Assembly (NCBI GenBank): GCA_917880885.1
Contig: OU862907.1
Coordinates: 70,365,072-70,429,071 of the forward strand
DNA length: 64,000 nt
DNA from: Limnephilus marmoratus
Lineage: Eukaryota > Arthropoda > Insecta > Trichoptera > Limnephilidae
Direction of reading: 5' to 3'
Below, in pieces: positions 9,615-19,673 of the stretch. Both the position numbers and the translations under genes were made by a program. Under the pieces are notes generated by a model. That model did no database searches. It saw nothing but the letters and a program-made list of their open reading frames with translations, and was not told the DNA's origin. Position 1 is the first letter of the stretch. Each line of letters starts with the position of its first letter.

Positions 9615-11072
9615 TCAACATGTTTTTTTGCGTTTAGCCTTGATGTAACCGTCAATTACCGGATACCAAGAACTATTGAGTTTAGCTCCGTCGTCTCTAT
9701 TAATATTTACAGGATTTTTGTAAATTTCAATTGCCTCCGTAATCAGGCGTGCTCTATGAGTTTTCGGTCTTCCCAGGACTTCAGGAACAAATCCAAAGTA
9801 ATGGCCGGTTTCAATTAAATGCTCGGCGATTGCCGATTTGTCAGGGTGGCCAAGTTTACATGCTCGAAAGTGTTCCGATATCCTTTTGGAGATCGTCCGC
9901 TCTGTCTGGCCCACATAGACCTTATCACATCCGGAACAGCTGAGTTTATAAACTCCATCTGTTTCCAGAGGAAACTTGGTCTTTGCAGGCCTCAAAAAAT
10001 CTCGTATTTTTGTCGTGGTTCCGAAGACAGTCTTGATGCTTTCTTTTTTCAATAGCCTGGCAATTCTGTCTGTCACATTGTGAACGTAAGGCAGGAAAGC
10101 GCAGCCCTTTGACTCTTGTTCAATTCTGTCTTCATTTGGTGCAGATTTGGCTCTTATGATTTGCCTTGTCTGCCTTACTGGGTAACCGTTACGTTCCAGT
10201 GCATCGGTCAGTTTTGTGAGTTCTGCTCCGATTTTTGCTTCTTCACATATTCTGGTCGCTCGGGTCACCAATGTATGGATAAGTCCTCTCTTCTGCGCTG
10301 GGTGGTGATGGGAATCAGCATGTAGATACCGATTTGTATGAGTTGGTTTTCTATACACTGTGTGTCCTAGACTACCATCTTCTTTTCGCATCACCTCCAC
10401 ATCTAGAAAAGGTAGGATCTTAGAGTCATTTTCCAGCTCCATTGTGAACTTAATTTTAACGTGGAGTGAGTTGAGATGGTCCAGAAATTCGTTCAGTTTC
10501 TCTGTTCCATGAGGCCAGATGGCGAAGACATCGTCGACATACCGCCACCATACTTTAGGAACAGCCGAAGCTGTGTCGAGTGCCACTTCCTCAAACTTCT
10601 CCATAAAGAAGTTGGCGAGTACTGGCGACAACGGACTGCCCATCGCAACTCCTTCCACTTGTTCAAAAAGTTCACCCTGGAATGCAAAATATCCCGTTTT
10701 AAGGCAGTGTTCAAAAAGTTTACAAATGTCTTCCTCGTAGATCTCTCTGAGCATTGTCATGGAGTCTTCCAGAGGCACATTTGTGAAAAGGGACACAACG
10801 TCAAAACTGACCAGAATATCTCCTTTCGCAAAAAAACATGTTGAAGTATATTGTAGCGCCAGCTCGTAGAGGAGTGGAGCTGGCGACACGGTATCGCTCC
10901 TAAGTAGATAAGTACTAACATCACCCCTAAAAATTACACATCTGCCCTGATGATGGACACTGCAACGCTGTCCGAAACGTTGGCTAAAGAAGGAGGTAGC
11001 GCAACACGGCATAATACCCCAAAAACCAATAACAAAAACAAAAAAAATATAAATAATCTGTTGGACAGCCAT
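9615..11072 (-). CDS. PLE reverse transcriptase / GIY-YIG endonuclease, N-truncated
   Basis: This is a 485-codon frame. The first 80 or so codons read through flank and terminal repeat and are not protein-like; recognisable protein starts near 10,830. RT motifs are SFDVVSLFTNVP (motif A, aspartate), GVAMGSPLSPVLANFFME and RYVDDVFAIW (catalytic YVDD). A cysteine-containing GIY-YIG nuclease follows near residues 365-400: GVYKLSCSGCDKVYVGQT, then an RISEHF arginine/histidine segment. The RT region upstream of motif A is missing, so this copy is a 5'-truncated retrotransposed product although its remaining frame is open. It would prime reverse transcription at nicked targets if complete. PLE family assignment is secure; the clade is not determined. 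Confidence 0.9.
   Translation of the reverse strand: MAVQQIIYIFFVFVIGFWGIMPCCATSFFSQRFGQRCSVHHQGRCVIFRGDVSTYLLRSDTVSPAPLLYELALQYTSTCFFAKGDILVSFDVVSLFTNVPLEDSMTMLREIYEEDICKLFEHCLKTGYFAFQGELFEQVEGVAMGSPLSPVLANFFMEKFEEVALDTASAVPKVWWRYVDDVFAIWPHGTEKLNEFLDHLNSLHVKIKFTMELENDSKILPFLDVEVMRKEDGSLGHTVYRKPTHTNRYLHADSHHHPAQKRGLIHTLVTRATRICEEAKIGAELTKLTDALERNGYPVRQTRQIIRAKSAPNEDRIEQESKGCAFLPYVHNVTDRIARLLKKESIKTVFGTTTKIRDFLRPAKTKFPLETDGVYKLSCSGCDKVYVGQTERTISKRISEHFRACKLGHPDKSAIAEHLIETGHYFGFVPEVLGRPKTHRARLITEAIEIYKNPVNINRDDGAKLNSSWYPVIDGYIKAKRKKTC
10938..10990 (+). ncRNA. Hammerhead-type ribozyme motif in PLE end
   Basis: The inverted partner of the motif at 9.5 kb. CTGATGA is at 10,947-10,953, the stem II halves GGACA (10,955-10,959) and TGTCC (10,969-10,973) are perfect, and GAAA is at 10,974-10,977 followed by C. 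Confidence 0.7.
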
Positions 11073-11934
11073 GAAATCCTAACGTAAATGTTGCTTTATC
11101 GTGTATAGTTGATACTAATTAGGAATTGTTGTCTGTATCAGCACCCTTGAGGTGATTTTTCACGAAAACGGCGCTATATAAATAATCCAAATATTATTGT
11201 TACAATAATACAAGCTTCTGTCTTATAATTGTGATTCTGCTAAAAAAGATGACACTGTTGGTGCAGCATATGCTAATATAGTCAATATACCCTTGTTCGG
11301 GGCTGTGTTGAAATAACATAAGGTTTTACTCCTGAAGCACAATAACAGTTTTGCAGACCTAACTTTAGCATTACTTCTGTTACTCTTCCTGTTGTTCGCC
11401 ATATTATTAATAACATTTCTATTAAACTTTTCTTTCAACCACTTCTATAAGCACATCATTATTCATGTTTATTATAATTTGTTAACTGCCATTATGTTTT
11501 ATTTTATATAATTTGTCTGATATGTTTACTTTGGAGTTGTTTGCATTGTGTTACTTTCCTTTGTTATTATTATATTTGTTCTTATTCTACTGCTCTATTC
11601 TGCTGTCATTTTACTGTTGTAATTTCTGTACCAATATTAAATTACCTGAACACAGTTCTGATAGTTATTTAGAATATGACAGGCTATTAGGTTAGCTGCC
11701 ATTGCTCTAAAATCAAATCAACAATATATTAGCGATGAGGAACTAAATTATTATTTACCAGATGAAAGGGAGAAAGAATTAAATTGTAAACAATTATTTG
11801 TAAATATGTATTGAATTGTAAAACAATAAATGTGTCTCTTGAAATATCTTGTTTTATTATTATATTTATATATTTGTTCCTTTTTTATTCCTATTTTCCA
11901 ACACAACTATCTGTCATATAACTGACTATGGGCT
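11061..11934. other. Noncoding part of left arm
   Basis: Mirrored at about 32,745-33,777. It contains a family D repeat at 11,145-11,200 (CACGAAAACGGCGCTATATA) and the unoccupied site (near 11,425-11,440) of the SINE present in the right arm. The open frames here are short and not conserved with the mirror copy. Confidence 0.55.
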
Positions 11935-12245
11935 CCATCGAAGCCTGAGCCAAGTTAGCATCTCAGAACCTGGGCGTACTGTATACAGGGCCCACAGATA
12001 CACAACATAATATACAACTGATCACCCTGTATAGCAAGTATTGCAAGTGCACCCCCGCTGTAGGCTAGTAGGCAGCCACCTCTGGTCTGCAGCCCCAAAA
12101 TACCTGACAATCTCTTGACACTGTAGATGAACAGGTGATCTGTTTGATAAAACATATCTTACCTAACGGACTGCAGTCTTTGGAGCACATACTTCAGGTG
12201 GGAAACCTTGGGCTTGGCCCTGCACAGCATCCCCAAAGGCGAAAT
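11935..12245 (+). pseudogene. Jockey-like LINE reverse transcriptase C-terminal remnant
   Basis: Conceptual reading with stops gives fragments such as AKLASQNLGVL and AATSGLQPQNT, then an LEHILQVGNLGL end. These match the C-terminal region usual for insect Jockey-type RTs (KLASRKLGVL ... CSHLWAGAPKY ... RRAVRL). The mirror copy is at 32,450-32,740 (-), so this fossil predates the arm duplication. Confidence 0.6.
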
Positions 12246-13235
12246 AAGTATTTTATGGAGTTAAGTAGTTTTAAGCACTTGGTAAGTAATATTTCAGGCT
12301 AGAAAAGAGTATTGAACCCGTGAAACCACACTGGGAACCATGGCTTTGGACAACTTGGCTACTAACCCGTGGATGGCAAACATAATAAAATAAACCCCAA
12401 GTTGTAATGCACTTTGTTTAATAATAAATAATAGATTAACCTAGAGATACATAGTTATAATATTTAATATACATACACTGCAGTAATATTGACATATTTC
12501 TCAATTGCGCCTCTTAAGGTGTATTTTAAAAATAATTTAATTTACAAATAGAAAAGATCAGAAAGTGGACCTATTTAAAGAAAATAAATAAACATTGAAG
12601 CAATATTGATTATCCAGTCATACACATTGTGCAGTAAACAGATATTGTCAGGAATTAGTACCTTGCAGAGTGGAACATACTCTCAGTATCGCCCTGCTGA
12701 GAGATCACCAATCACAAGCGAAACATTACTTGCTTTTCTTTGGCTTGAGCAACTGTGGAAAGTGCATTACATATTTATGTATGCATGTATATTACACAAT
12801 ATGATACATTGTCTGTCCAACTGGGAAGGATACCCGTTTCAGGACAGCCAAATTGTATATTTAGTTCATAATATTCTTAACAAAGGAATGGTTTCGTTCA
12901 AGATATCACAAGAATTTGCTTCTGTCAACACAACTTTTGAGAACATTAAGAATTGTATTCTGAACGAAGTGATGGTTTCTTTATGTCTTTGAAGGAATCG
13001 CAAAGATGTGATTTTTTTTCAAGGTCATTTTGGAGAATATTAATAATTGCATTCAGAGTGAATGAGTGGTTTTTTTGGCGAGATCAAAGTAGGAAATTTT
13101 TTCCAGGCTATTTTAGAGAACATTTACAATTGAAAAATTAGAATTTATACATTTATAAACCAATATTTGACATATGAATTCCCAATGTATTTATGACTAT
13201 TTAATTTTAATAAAGTACTATGTTCACAAAGGGGT
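12246..13235. other. Noncoding arm sequence, then possible LINE 5' region
   Basis: Up to about 12,780 the sequence mirrors the right arm. From about 12,830 it is private and contains three degenerate direct repeats of roughly 70 bp built on AAGGAATGGTTTCGTTC-like and GAGAACATTAAGAATTGTAT-like motifs. It directly precedes the ORF1 frame and may be the element's 5' UTR. Confidence 0.45.
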
Positions 13236-13862
13236 TTGAACTCAACATCTGTGGTACTTACATCCCACTCAAACAGTTACAAAGGTCTATACAATACATA
13301 TGACTGGATAATGCACAGCACATATTTAATAATTGAAAACTTCAAAAAAGAACAACTAGGCAAAAATACTATTATTAAACATCTTGAAATTAAAGTATCA
13401 GAATTAGAATCAAAATTCCGATCTAACTATTTGGAGATAGCAGGTATTAAGCAGTCAAGTGGCGAAGAGGCGACTGAAATAGTCAAAAGAGTGGCTGCAG
13501 CGGCTGGTTTGGAGATCAAAAATGGTGATATAACCGATGTCAAAAGAATTCCGGACAGACGTATTGATGCCCCCCCCAAACTGCTGGTTCACTTCAACAA
13601 CAAAACCGCAAGAGACAACCTCATCGCTTTAAGAAAAAACATCAACTACGCTGCCATAAAAGGACTCGCCCAAGACAAGATTTACATTGGAGAAGAACTT
13701 ACCGCGTATCATAAAGAACTTCTATGGCAAACGAAAAAATTTGCCAAAGAAAATAATTATTCATATGTCTGGTACAAGGATGGTAAAATCATGATGAGGC
13801 GCCTCACAAACGAAAAAATTATTTATATAAAACATGTAGATGATTTAAAAAAAATAACTTAA
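13236..13862 (+). CDS. LINE ORF1, FP25K-like nucleic-acid-binding protein (N-truncated)
   Basis: A 208-codon frame. The first 40 codons look like read-in sequence. From about residue 45 a short coiled-coil-like stretch (KHLEIKVSELESKF) leads into a domain resembling the baculovirus FP25K/LINE ORF1 family: EIVKRVAAAAGLEI, DVKRIPDRRIDAPPKLLVHF, then a basic C-terminus with YVWYKDGKIMMRR. Such ORF1 proteins bind the element RNA. Longer relatives carry an N-terminal zinc finger and a longer coiled coil that are not seen here, suggesting truncation. It ends 54 bp before ORF2. Confidence 0.7.
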   Translation: MNSTSVVLTSHSNSYKGLYNTYDWIMHSTYLIIENFKKEQLGKNTIIKHLEIKVSELESKFRSNYLEIAGIKQSSGEEATEIVKRVAAAAGLEIKNGDITDVKRIPDRRIDAPPKLLVHFNNKTARDNLIALRKNINYAAIKGLAQDKIYIGEELTAYHKELLWQTKKFAKENNYSYVWYKDGKIMMRRLTNEKIIYIKHVDDLKKIT

Positions 13863-13916
13863 AATATCGGATAATTATTCTCTTATATTTCTTCACAATC
13901 TACACATCATACAAAA

Positions 13917-16850
13917 ATGGATTCTTTTTCTACCAAAATAAAGTCTAACAAATCAGACCTATCAATCTACCATCAAAATATTAGATCGATAAACAAAAAC
14001 TTTGACCATTTTCTCATCGAACTCGAACTTACTAAAACCAAATATGACCTAATTATCTTGACAGAATGTTGGCTAACACCTTACTATACTCCCAAAAACA
14101 TCCCCAATTATACCCACCATCACACCTCGAATCACTACAGACAAAACGACGGCGTAGTAGTATATACATTAAACAACACTCCCAACACATATAACGTCAA
14201 AGAAATCTCCATTACTAACTCCAACTGTCTTCAAATAACATACAGCATAAACACATGTATTATTGCACTTTACCGCTCACCTTCCAAACCTAACATCTCC
14301 CCCTTCTTGCGAGACTTAAACTGTTATCTTACCGACCTAAAAAAAACAAAACACCTAATCTTAATTGGAGACCTCAACATTAATATTCTAAAAAACAACG
14401 AACATCCCCAGTGCCAAGATTACTTAAATACCATTATGTTTCACGGAATGGAAAGTACAATAAACTCACCTACACGATGCACACCACATTCTTCCTCCTG
14501 CATCGACCATATTATGGTTAAAACATCAAACCAATACACTTCAGAAATCCACATGTCATCAATTACAGATCACTACGCCACCTCCTTCACAATGAGTTCC
14601 AAACACAATGTACAAAGCAAAACATCAACTGAAATAACAAAGAAAATAATTAACTACGACCACCTCAACAAAACGATTAGGTCCAAATCCTGGGACAGTC
14701 TCTATAAGATAGCTAACATAGATGAGGCATGGAACTACTTCTCTACCTACATACAAGAAACCCTTGTTCAAAACACCAAAACCACCACAAAAACCATTCC
14801 TAGAGCTATCAAACCTCTCAAACCATGGATTAATCACACTATCATCAACTGCATTCGGAAACGCAATTCCATACATAAAAAATGTGCCACGAATCCATAT
14901 GATATTACACTTCATAATTTCTACAAAAGATACCGAAATATTTGCACACAAGTCATTAGGAAAGCCAAAAATCTATACTACAATAAAAAAATATCCGAAT
15001 GCAACAACGATCCTAAAAAAATATGGAAAGTCCTCAAGGAAGCTACCAATTCAAATAAAGCCACCGACGCCTTAAACTCTCTCAATATCAATGATATCAC
15101 CGTAGACTTTACATCGAACCCCAACACTATTGTCAATCATATAAACAGTTATTTTGCAAATATAGGTCCAGAACTAGCAACAAAAATCCAATCAAGCAAC
15201 CATATGCTGGGTCCTAGCGTTCACCCTTACAATGATGAATTCCCAACCCGATTTGTTCTCAAAACGGTTACAGAGAAAGAAGTTTCTACGGTAATAAACT
15301 CTTTAAAAAACTCTTCATCCACCGGCATTGACGAAATACCCAACAGTGTTCTTAAAAAAATTGCCCCGGTTATAATACAACCATTAACTCATCTGCTGAA
15401 TATTAGCATTCGCCAAGGATTATTTCCCACCATTCTAAAACAAGGTCTTATTATCCCTATTTTCAAAACAGGCTCCAAACTTGATATTAGTAATTATCGT
15501 CCTATTACATTACTTAATTCCCTGTCTAAAGTATTCGAAAAGATCGTTAATAATAGTCTTATGGAATATCTGGAAACCAACAACCTTCTATCGCCGCGGC
15601 AATTTGGCTTCAGAAACCATAAAAGTACAAACGATGCCATAGCCACCGTCACTGACCACATCTCTGGCCACCTGGATAAGGGCTCGAAATGTCTATCGAT
15701 ATTTCTCGACCTGTGTAAAGCGTTTGATACAATATCACACATCAAATTAGAACGCAAATTGTTCAACATAGGTATTAGGAATAATGAATTAAGCCTCCTC
15801 TCCAGTTTTCTATCTGACAGATCCCAATGCGTTAAACTCAGAGCTACAAAGAGTCAGAATTTACCTATTAGTTACGGTGTCCCACAAGGCAGTGTTATAG
15901 GTCCAACGCTCTTCCTAATATACATTAACGAGTTGTGTAACCTAGATATCGATGCCACTATTGTCAGTTTCGCCGACGACACTGTACTACTATTTCAAGC
16001 AAAAGATTGGCCTACCGTATATTCTAAAGCGGAGGCAGGAATTCAAAAGGTTAAATATTGGCTTGACTCGAACACATTAACTCTTAACATACAGAAAACA
16101 AAATTCTTACTGTCTAGTCTTACCAATATCACAAAACCAAACCTACACCCAAAATTAAAAATACACGAATGTAATAACTCATCTCTGAACCGGAATTGCA
16201 ACTGCCCATGCCTAGAACAAGTAGCAACTATCAAATATTTAGGATTAACCTTTGATACACATCTAAATTGGAAGCAACATATACTTAACACTACAAACAA
16301 AATCCGTAAATCTATTTACTTTTTCAAACAAACGCGCAATTTCCTTAATCTACAACTTTTAAAAACAGTGTATTTCTCACTGTGCCAATCTCACATCGAA
16401 TACGGAATTTTAGCTTGGGGTAACACTTATTCTAATGCCCTCGAACCCATTATTAAAGCACAAAAACTAATAATAAAAATAATTCTTAAACTTCCTCTCA
16501 CTACCAGCACTGATACGATCTTCAATACTTTCAACGTTATGGACATTAAACAGCTCTACGCAAAATCCATCTTACTTTATTTACATAAAAACAACAAAAT
16601 CCTATACAAACCAACACAAATGATACACAATACACGAGCCAAAAATAAAGAACTTCTCCAAACTCCCTTTTCTAAAACCACCTTTGGACAAAAACACTTC
16701 AAATACATAGCTTGCAAACTACACAATACACTTCCAGCCACGATTAGACAAACCGAATCAAAGACCAAATACAAACAAGATATAAAGAAATGGATTATGA
16801 GTATTGGACGCCACACTACTGCTAACATCTGTAAAATAGAGTACAAATAG
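13917..16850 (+). CDS. LINE ORF2, endonuclease-reverse transcriptase, open throughout
   Basis: 977 codons without interruption. The N-terminal APE-type endonuclease has SIYHQNIRSINKNFDHF, ILTECWL (catalytic glutamate), LIGDLNINI, CIDHIM and SITDHYATSF (catalytic D-H pair). The reverse transcriptase has IIPIFKTGSKLDISNYRPI, IFLDLCKAFDTISH (motif A, D598), YGVPQGSVIGPTLFLIYINE and SFADDTVLL (FADD at 685-688). The C-terminal thumb region has IKYLGLTFDTHLNW and HIEYGILAWG. It nicks target DNA and copies its RNA there. All catalytic residues I can identify are present, so this copy could be active or very recently active. It is similar in layout to the LINE at 55.2-58.9 kb. Confidence 0.9.
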   Translation: MDSFSTKIKSNKSDLSIYHQNIRSINKNFDHFLIELELTKTKYDLIILTECWLTPYYTPKNIPNYTHHHTSNHYRQNDGVVVYTLNNTPNTYNVKEISITNSNCLQITYSINTCIIALYRSPSKPNISPFLRDLNCYLTDLKKTKHLILIGDLNINILKNNEHPQCQDYLNTIMFHGMESTINSPTRCTPHSSSCIDHIMVKTSNQYTSEIHMSSITDHYATSFTMSSKHNVQSKTSTEITKKIINYDHLNKTIRSKSWDSLYKIANIDEAWNYFSTYIQETLVQNTKTTTKTIPRAIKPLKPWINHTIINCIRKRNSIHKKCATNPYDITLHNFYKRYRNICTQVIRKAKNLYYNKKISECNNDPKKIWKVLKEATNSNKATDALNSLNINDITVDFTSNPNTIVNHINSYFANIGPELATKIQSSNHMLGPSVHPYNDEFPTRFVLKTVTEKEVSTVINSLKNSSSTGIDEIPNSVLKKIAPVIIQPLTHLLNISIRQGLFPTILKQGLIIPIFKTGSKLDISNYRPITLLNSLSKVFEKIVNNSLMEYLETNNLLSPRQFGFRNHKSTNDAIATVTDHISGHLDKGSKCLSIFLDLCKAFDTISHIKLERKLFNIGIRNNELSLLSSFLSDRSQCVKLRATKSQNLPISYGVPQGSVIGPTLFLIYINELCNLDIDATIVSFADDTVLLFQAKDWPTVYSKAEAGIQKVKYWLDSNTLTLNIQKTKFLLSSLTNITKPNLHPKLKIHECNNSSLNRNCNCPCLEQVATIKYLGLTFDTHLNWKQHILNTTNKIRKSIYFFKQTRNFLNLQLLKTVYFSLCQSHIEYGILAWGNTYSNALEPIIKAQKLIIKIILKLPLTTSTDTIFNTFNVMDIKQLYAKSILLYLHKNNKILYKPTQMIHNTRAKNKELLQTPFSKTTFGQKHFKYIACKLHNTLPATIRQTESKTKYKQDIKKWIMSIGRHTTANICKIEYK

Positions 16851-17509
16851 ACAGAATTACCATCTCACGTATGTCCTTACCCTTATTAAAGAACTTAAAA
16901 TAGTAAAGTCCTATATGTATAATATAACTCCCTATATAGATTCGAAAAGATTTACTACTTTATTCATCTCTTCCTTCACCTATATAATGCTCTCTTTATG
17001 ATATTAACACTCAATTTTAATCATCTTTCTGTTTGAATTGTATAAATCAGTATGTATCTTACCTTAAATATTCTTATGTTGTAATTAAATTTTCTTATGT
17101 ATGATACTCATTTATGTACCTCTACGCCTGTCTCAACACAGGTATACCCTAGTGAGACAGGCATCGTATAATGTAATTGTAAACATACATTTTATAGATA
17201 AATAAATAAATAAATAAATAAATAAAAAAAAAAATAACACATATCTCATTGGGAAAACATTCATTATTTATTTATTTTGTGATTAAAACAAATAAAAATT
17301 ACTATAGACTTCAGATATTACCATGATAACACATTCCCTTAATACACTTAATGCAATAAGATCTACACCCATTTCTAGTAAAACCAATGGCGTCAAAGAC
17401 TTTTCAACTCCTAGGCCCTAAACAGGTCAATGATTTTGAATATCTCTTCAAAAAAGATATTTGAAAATGTTTAATCAATTTCAACCAAAATAAGGAATAA
17501 TTGAGCTCA

Positions 17510-17910
17510 TTTCAACCTGGGTCTTGTAGAGACTAACAAAACTTGTTGTAGAAGCGACCGGTTCGTATATGACTTGGAGATTATTCCAATGAAATACCGG
17601 TAGAACAAAAACAGCATTCGCATCTGACGTCTATGCTATAAAGATTGCAATCGTCAAAGAGACCACCCTTTTCTGCACTTTTTTTGCAGTTATTTTGTGT
17701 CTTAGACGCCCCCAGCTTCCGAGAGGCTAACTTGACTCTGGCTTCGCTGGAGCCCCCATGCTTGAGCTGGTCACTTAGAGCTACACCGAGCATATCAGTG
17801 GAAGGCTTGTTGGGAAGATTGCTTCCGTTGAAGGAGACCAAATTGTCATTTGGATCCGTTTTAGAAGTATTAGTAATCAGACATGAAATATAATATAGTA
17901 AAGCTGCCAT
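17510..17910 (-). pseudogene. Jockey-like LINE RT C-terminal remnant
   Basis: A 109-codon minus frame reads KPSTDMLGVALSDQLKHGGS then EARVKLASRKLGASKTQ and further DDCNLYSI; the region beyond contains frame breaks. It mirrors 29,620-30,060 (+). The unoccupied TA site of the right-arm mariner is at 17,918-17,919. Confidence 0.6.
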
Positions 17911-18150
17911 TAATGAATATTAGATGTAAGTACTCCAGACAAAACAAGTGTATGAGTAGCGAGGACTTTATTCTCTGTAGATCAATACAGGCAGATGATG
18001 ATGATACTAAATGTATGCGTATTAATTAGCGTATTATGGTTTTATAACCTCCCCTCTCTTAACTTAATAATACATAAATATACATTATTAGACTAGAGAT
18101 TCTACACAGCTTATAAAGGAAGAGCATTGAGGGGAAAATAATACTTTTAT

Positions 18151-18585
18151 TCCACACAGGAGGCCTTGAGGAAAACATTCCCTCAGGGCCTATGTCATCT
18201 TAAAGATGCTGTGTGGAGGGTCTTTTTAGGTAAGGGAAGGAGTGGAAGTTCTGAGAAAGAAAAAGGTATTAGGGATGGGTAGGAATCTGGGGATCAGTGT
18301 GTCCAGGAGTGACGGACGTATGAATCCATCCCTCCCACTGTAGTACGAGGCGATGTTCCGAGAGTCTGGCTGCAGAGGTCAATAGGTCTCCCTCAACCAG
18401 TCTCCTGATCCGGCCCGCCACGCAGCAGGTGGGCATACATCGACCGCCAAAATATAGGCAAACCTCAGCCTATGAATACGGGCACCCCAAAGTCACCAAA
18501 CGTAACAAAACTTGGGGTGATTTGAGGCAGTGGTGTTGGTTGTCTATTTAATGGTTGCGGTACGTCATACACGCCTTCCAAATTG
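18151..18585 (+). repeat. Dispersed repeat family A, copy 1
   Basis: Starts TCCACACAGGAGGCCTTGAG and ends ACGCCTTCCAAATTG. A central segment reads CATCCCTCCCACTGTAGT. It is missing from the mirrored place in the right arm, so it is a private insertion. Other copies are at 19,674-22,067 (interrupted), 21,561-21,875 (inverted) and 25,934-26,035 (fragment). No coding potential or clear terminal inverted repeat is seen. Confidence 0.65.
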
Positions 18586-19261
18586 ATATATGATAGATTA
18601 AATGTAGTAACTGACAACAATTGCAACCCCGATTGGGATACCTATAGTATGTGGGGAGAGGAGGGAGATTAGGAAGATAAAGGTGTGAAAGTAGATACCA
18701 AGATATTCAAACCTAGTCACTAATCATGAATAAAATCATTTCAAGCAATGTTTCACTTCTAAACTATATCAGCATAAAACTTTTATTTATTTCTTAATGG
18801 AATCATTCTAATCTTCAAAATATAGGTAATTCTATGTTTTTCTACTGGTATTTCAATGGAGGCTGTCATCGTTGATTCTTTCAATACTGATGTTCAGCTG
18901 AGTGACACGCCAAACATGTTTCCAACATTTAACTGGCAATATTTTCCACAAAAGAACAGGTAGTTTTTCCAAGAGGTTCTGCCCTCCCCTTCATTAAAAA
19001 GACACCCCGTTCAGCATTCCTAGAGATGAAGTGTATGTAATATTATCACAGTGGACAACAAATGGTAAATACTTTAATAGTACATGGAAAGGAATGACAT
19101 TCTAGAAGTTAGTGAAGCAAGTTATTTGACCTCCTAGAGCTGTGTTAGTGCTAGACCTCCTTCTAATTATTTCTTGGAGATTGTGGACTGAATGCTGTAC
19201 AAGTGAGATCTCTGAGACAGGTGTGTGCTAATACTTATGACCATGTTAAATATATACATCG
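18586..19261. other. End of left arm and unmatched spacer
   Basis: 18,600-18,960 aligns loosely with the complement of 26,620-26,900, including a degraded family C copy (18,650-18,770) and a LINE tail fragment reading TATTTCAATGGAGGCTG. After about 18,960 the mirror symmetry can no longer be followed. No gene is seen. Confidence 0.5.
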
Positions 19262-19505
19262 CACAAGAGTCCCAATTACCTACTCTCAATCGTCTGGAAC
19301 CAGTGAGACTATGGCATCCACGATTAGGGCATGTTGTGAGGCTGGAGGTAAGCAGGGTGGGGAAGTAGATGGGGGAGAGGAAGGCGGGGAAGTATCTGGC
19401 TATTCAGATCTAGTCATCAAAAACGTCTACAAATTCTGTATGGTGGTTTTCCCCGGGGCGATACTGAGATTGTCTTCCAATCTCAAATGTGTGTATATCC
19501 TCAAA
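19262..19505 (+). repeat. Dispersed repeat family C, near-complete single copy
   Basis: Runs from CACAAGAGTCCCAATTACCT through GGCTATTCAGATCTAGTCAT to GGGGCGATACTGAGATTGTC. It helps define the unit as about 240 bp. A 101-codon frame across it is not protein-like. Confidence 0.6.
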
Positions 19506-19673
19506 TAATGCAAGGCGCGTGATGGTTTGGATTAAGAAAGGGACACTTTGGTGGTTTGAGCATGTAGAGCGAATCTACGAAGAAAGGAGTGGAAGGGGAA
19601 TAGATATATGCCGTGGAAATGAATCGTAATAAAAAAGTTCGGGAACGCCCGAGAAAAGTTTTTTTTAACATTA
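19506..19673. other. Short spacer
   Basis: No feature was recognised between the family C copy and family A copy 2. Confidence 0.4.

Larger units (their letters stand above)
9390..11047 (-). mobile_element. Penelope-like element with inverted terminal repeats
   Basis: The 1658-bp insertion is flanked by a perfect 13-bp target duplication, TATAAATAATCTG, at 9377-9389 and 11,048-11,060. The right arm retains an uninterrupted site near 33,777-33,789. Both ends carry the same roughly 210-bp sequence in inverted orientation (about 9425-9635 and 10,823-11,040), each holding a hammerhead-type motif. The body encodes reverse transcriptase and a GIY-YIG endonuclease. Inverted pseudo-LTRs and 5' truncation are known for PLEs. 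The element arrived after the arm duplication. Confidence 0.9.
12790..17226 (+). mobile_element. Jockey-superfamily (CR1/Kiri-like) LINE, apparently recent
   Basis: Two consecutive frames (ORF1, ORF2), a 350-bp 3' UTR with CTCAACACAGGTATACCCTA at about 17,132 and a terminal (AAAT)n tail at about 17,197-17,226 mark a LINE. The sequence is absent from the mirrored position of the right arm, where GACATATCTCATTGGGAAAA (30,710-30,730, complement) continues directly, as it does in the left arm after the tail. The 5' border is approximate and no target duplication could be fixed. Confidence 0.75.
1..18960. repeat. Left arm of a giant inverted duplication
   Basis: Reading this arm forward and the segment 46,351 to 26,620 backward gives the same order of sequence: the NLR gene, a 40-bp minisatellite, a family C repeat cluster, the tract at 7522-9389, the tract at 11,061-12,780, Jockey-LINE remnants, and the tract ending at 18,118. 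By eye the noncoding blocks differ by roughly one base in ten, so the duplication is old. Insertions private to this arm are the PLE (9390-11,047), the LINE (about 12.8-17.2 kb) and family A copy 1 (18,151-18,585). The arm reaches the window edge and must continue beyond it. The stretch 4676-7521 has no visible partner in the other arm. Confidence 0.85.

Noticed and set aside
9447..10844. Plus-strand frames across the PLE
   Set aside because: Antisense shadows of the RT/GIY-YIG frame and its inverted ends.
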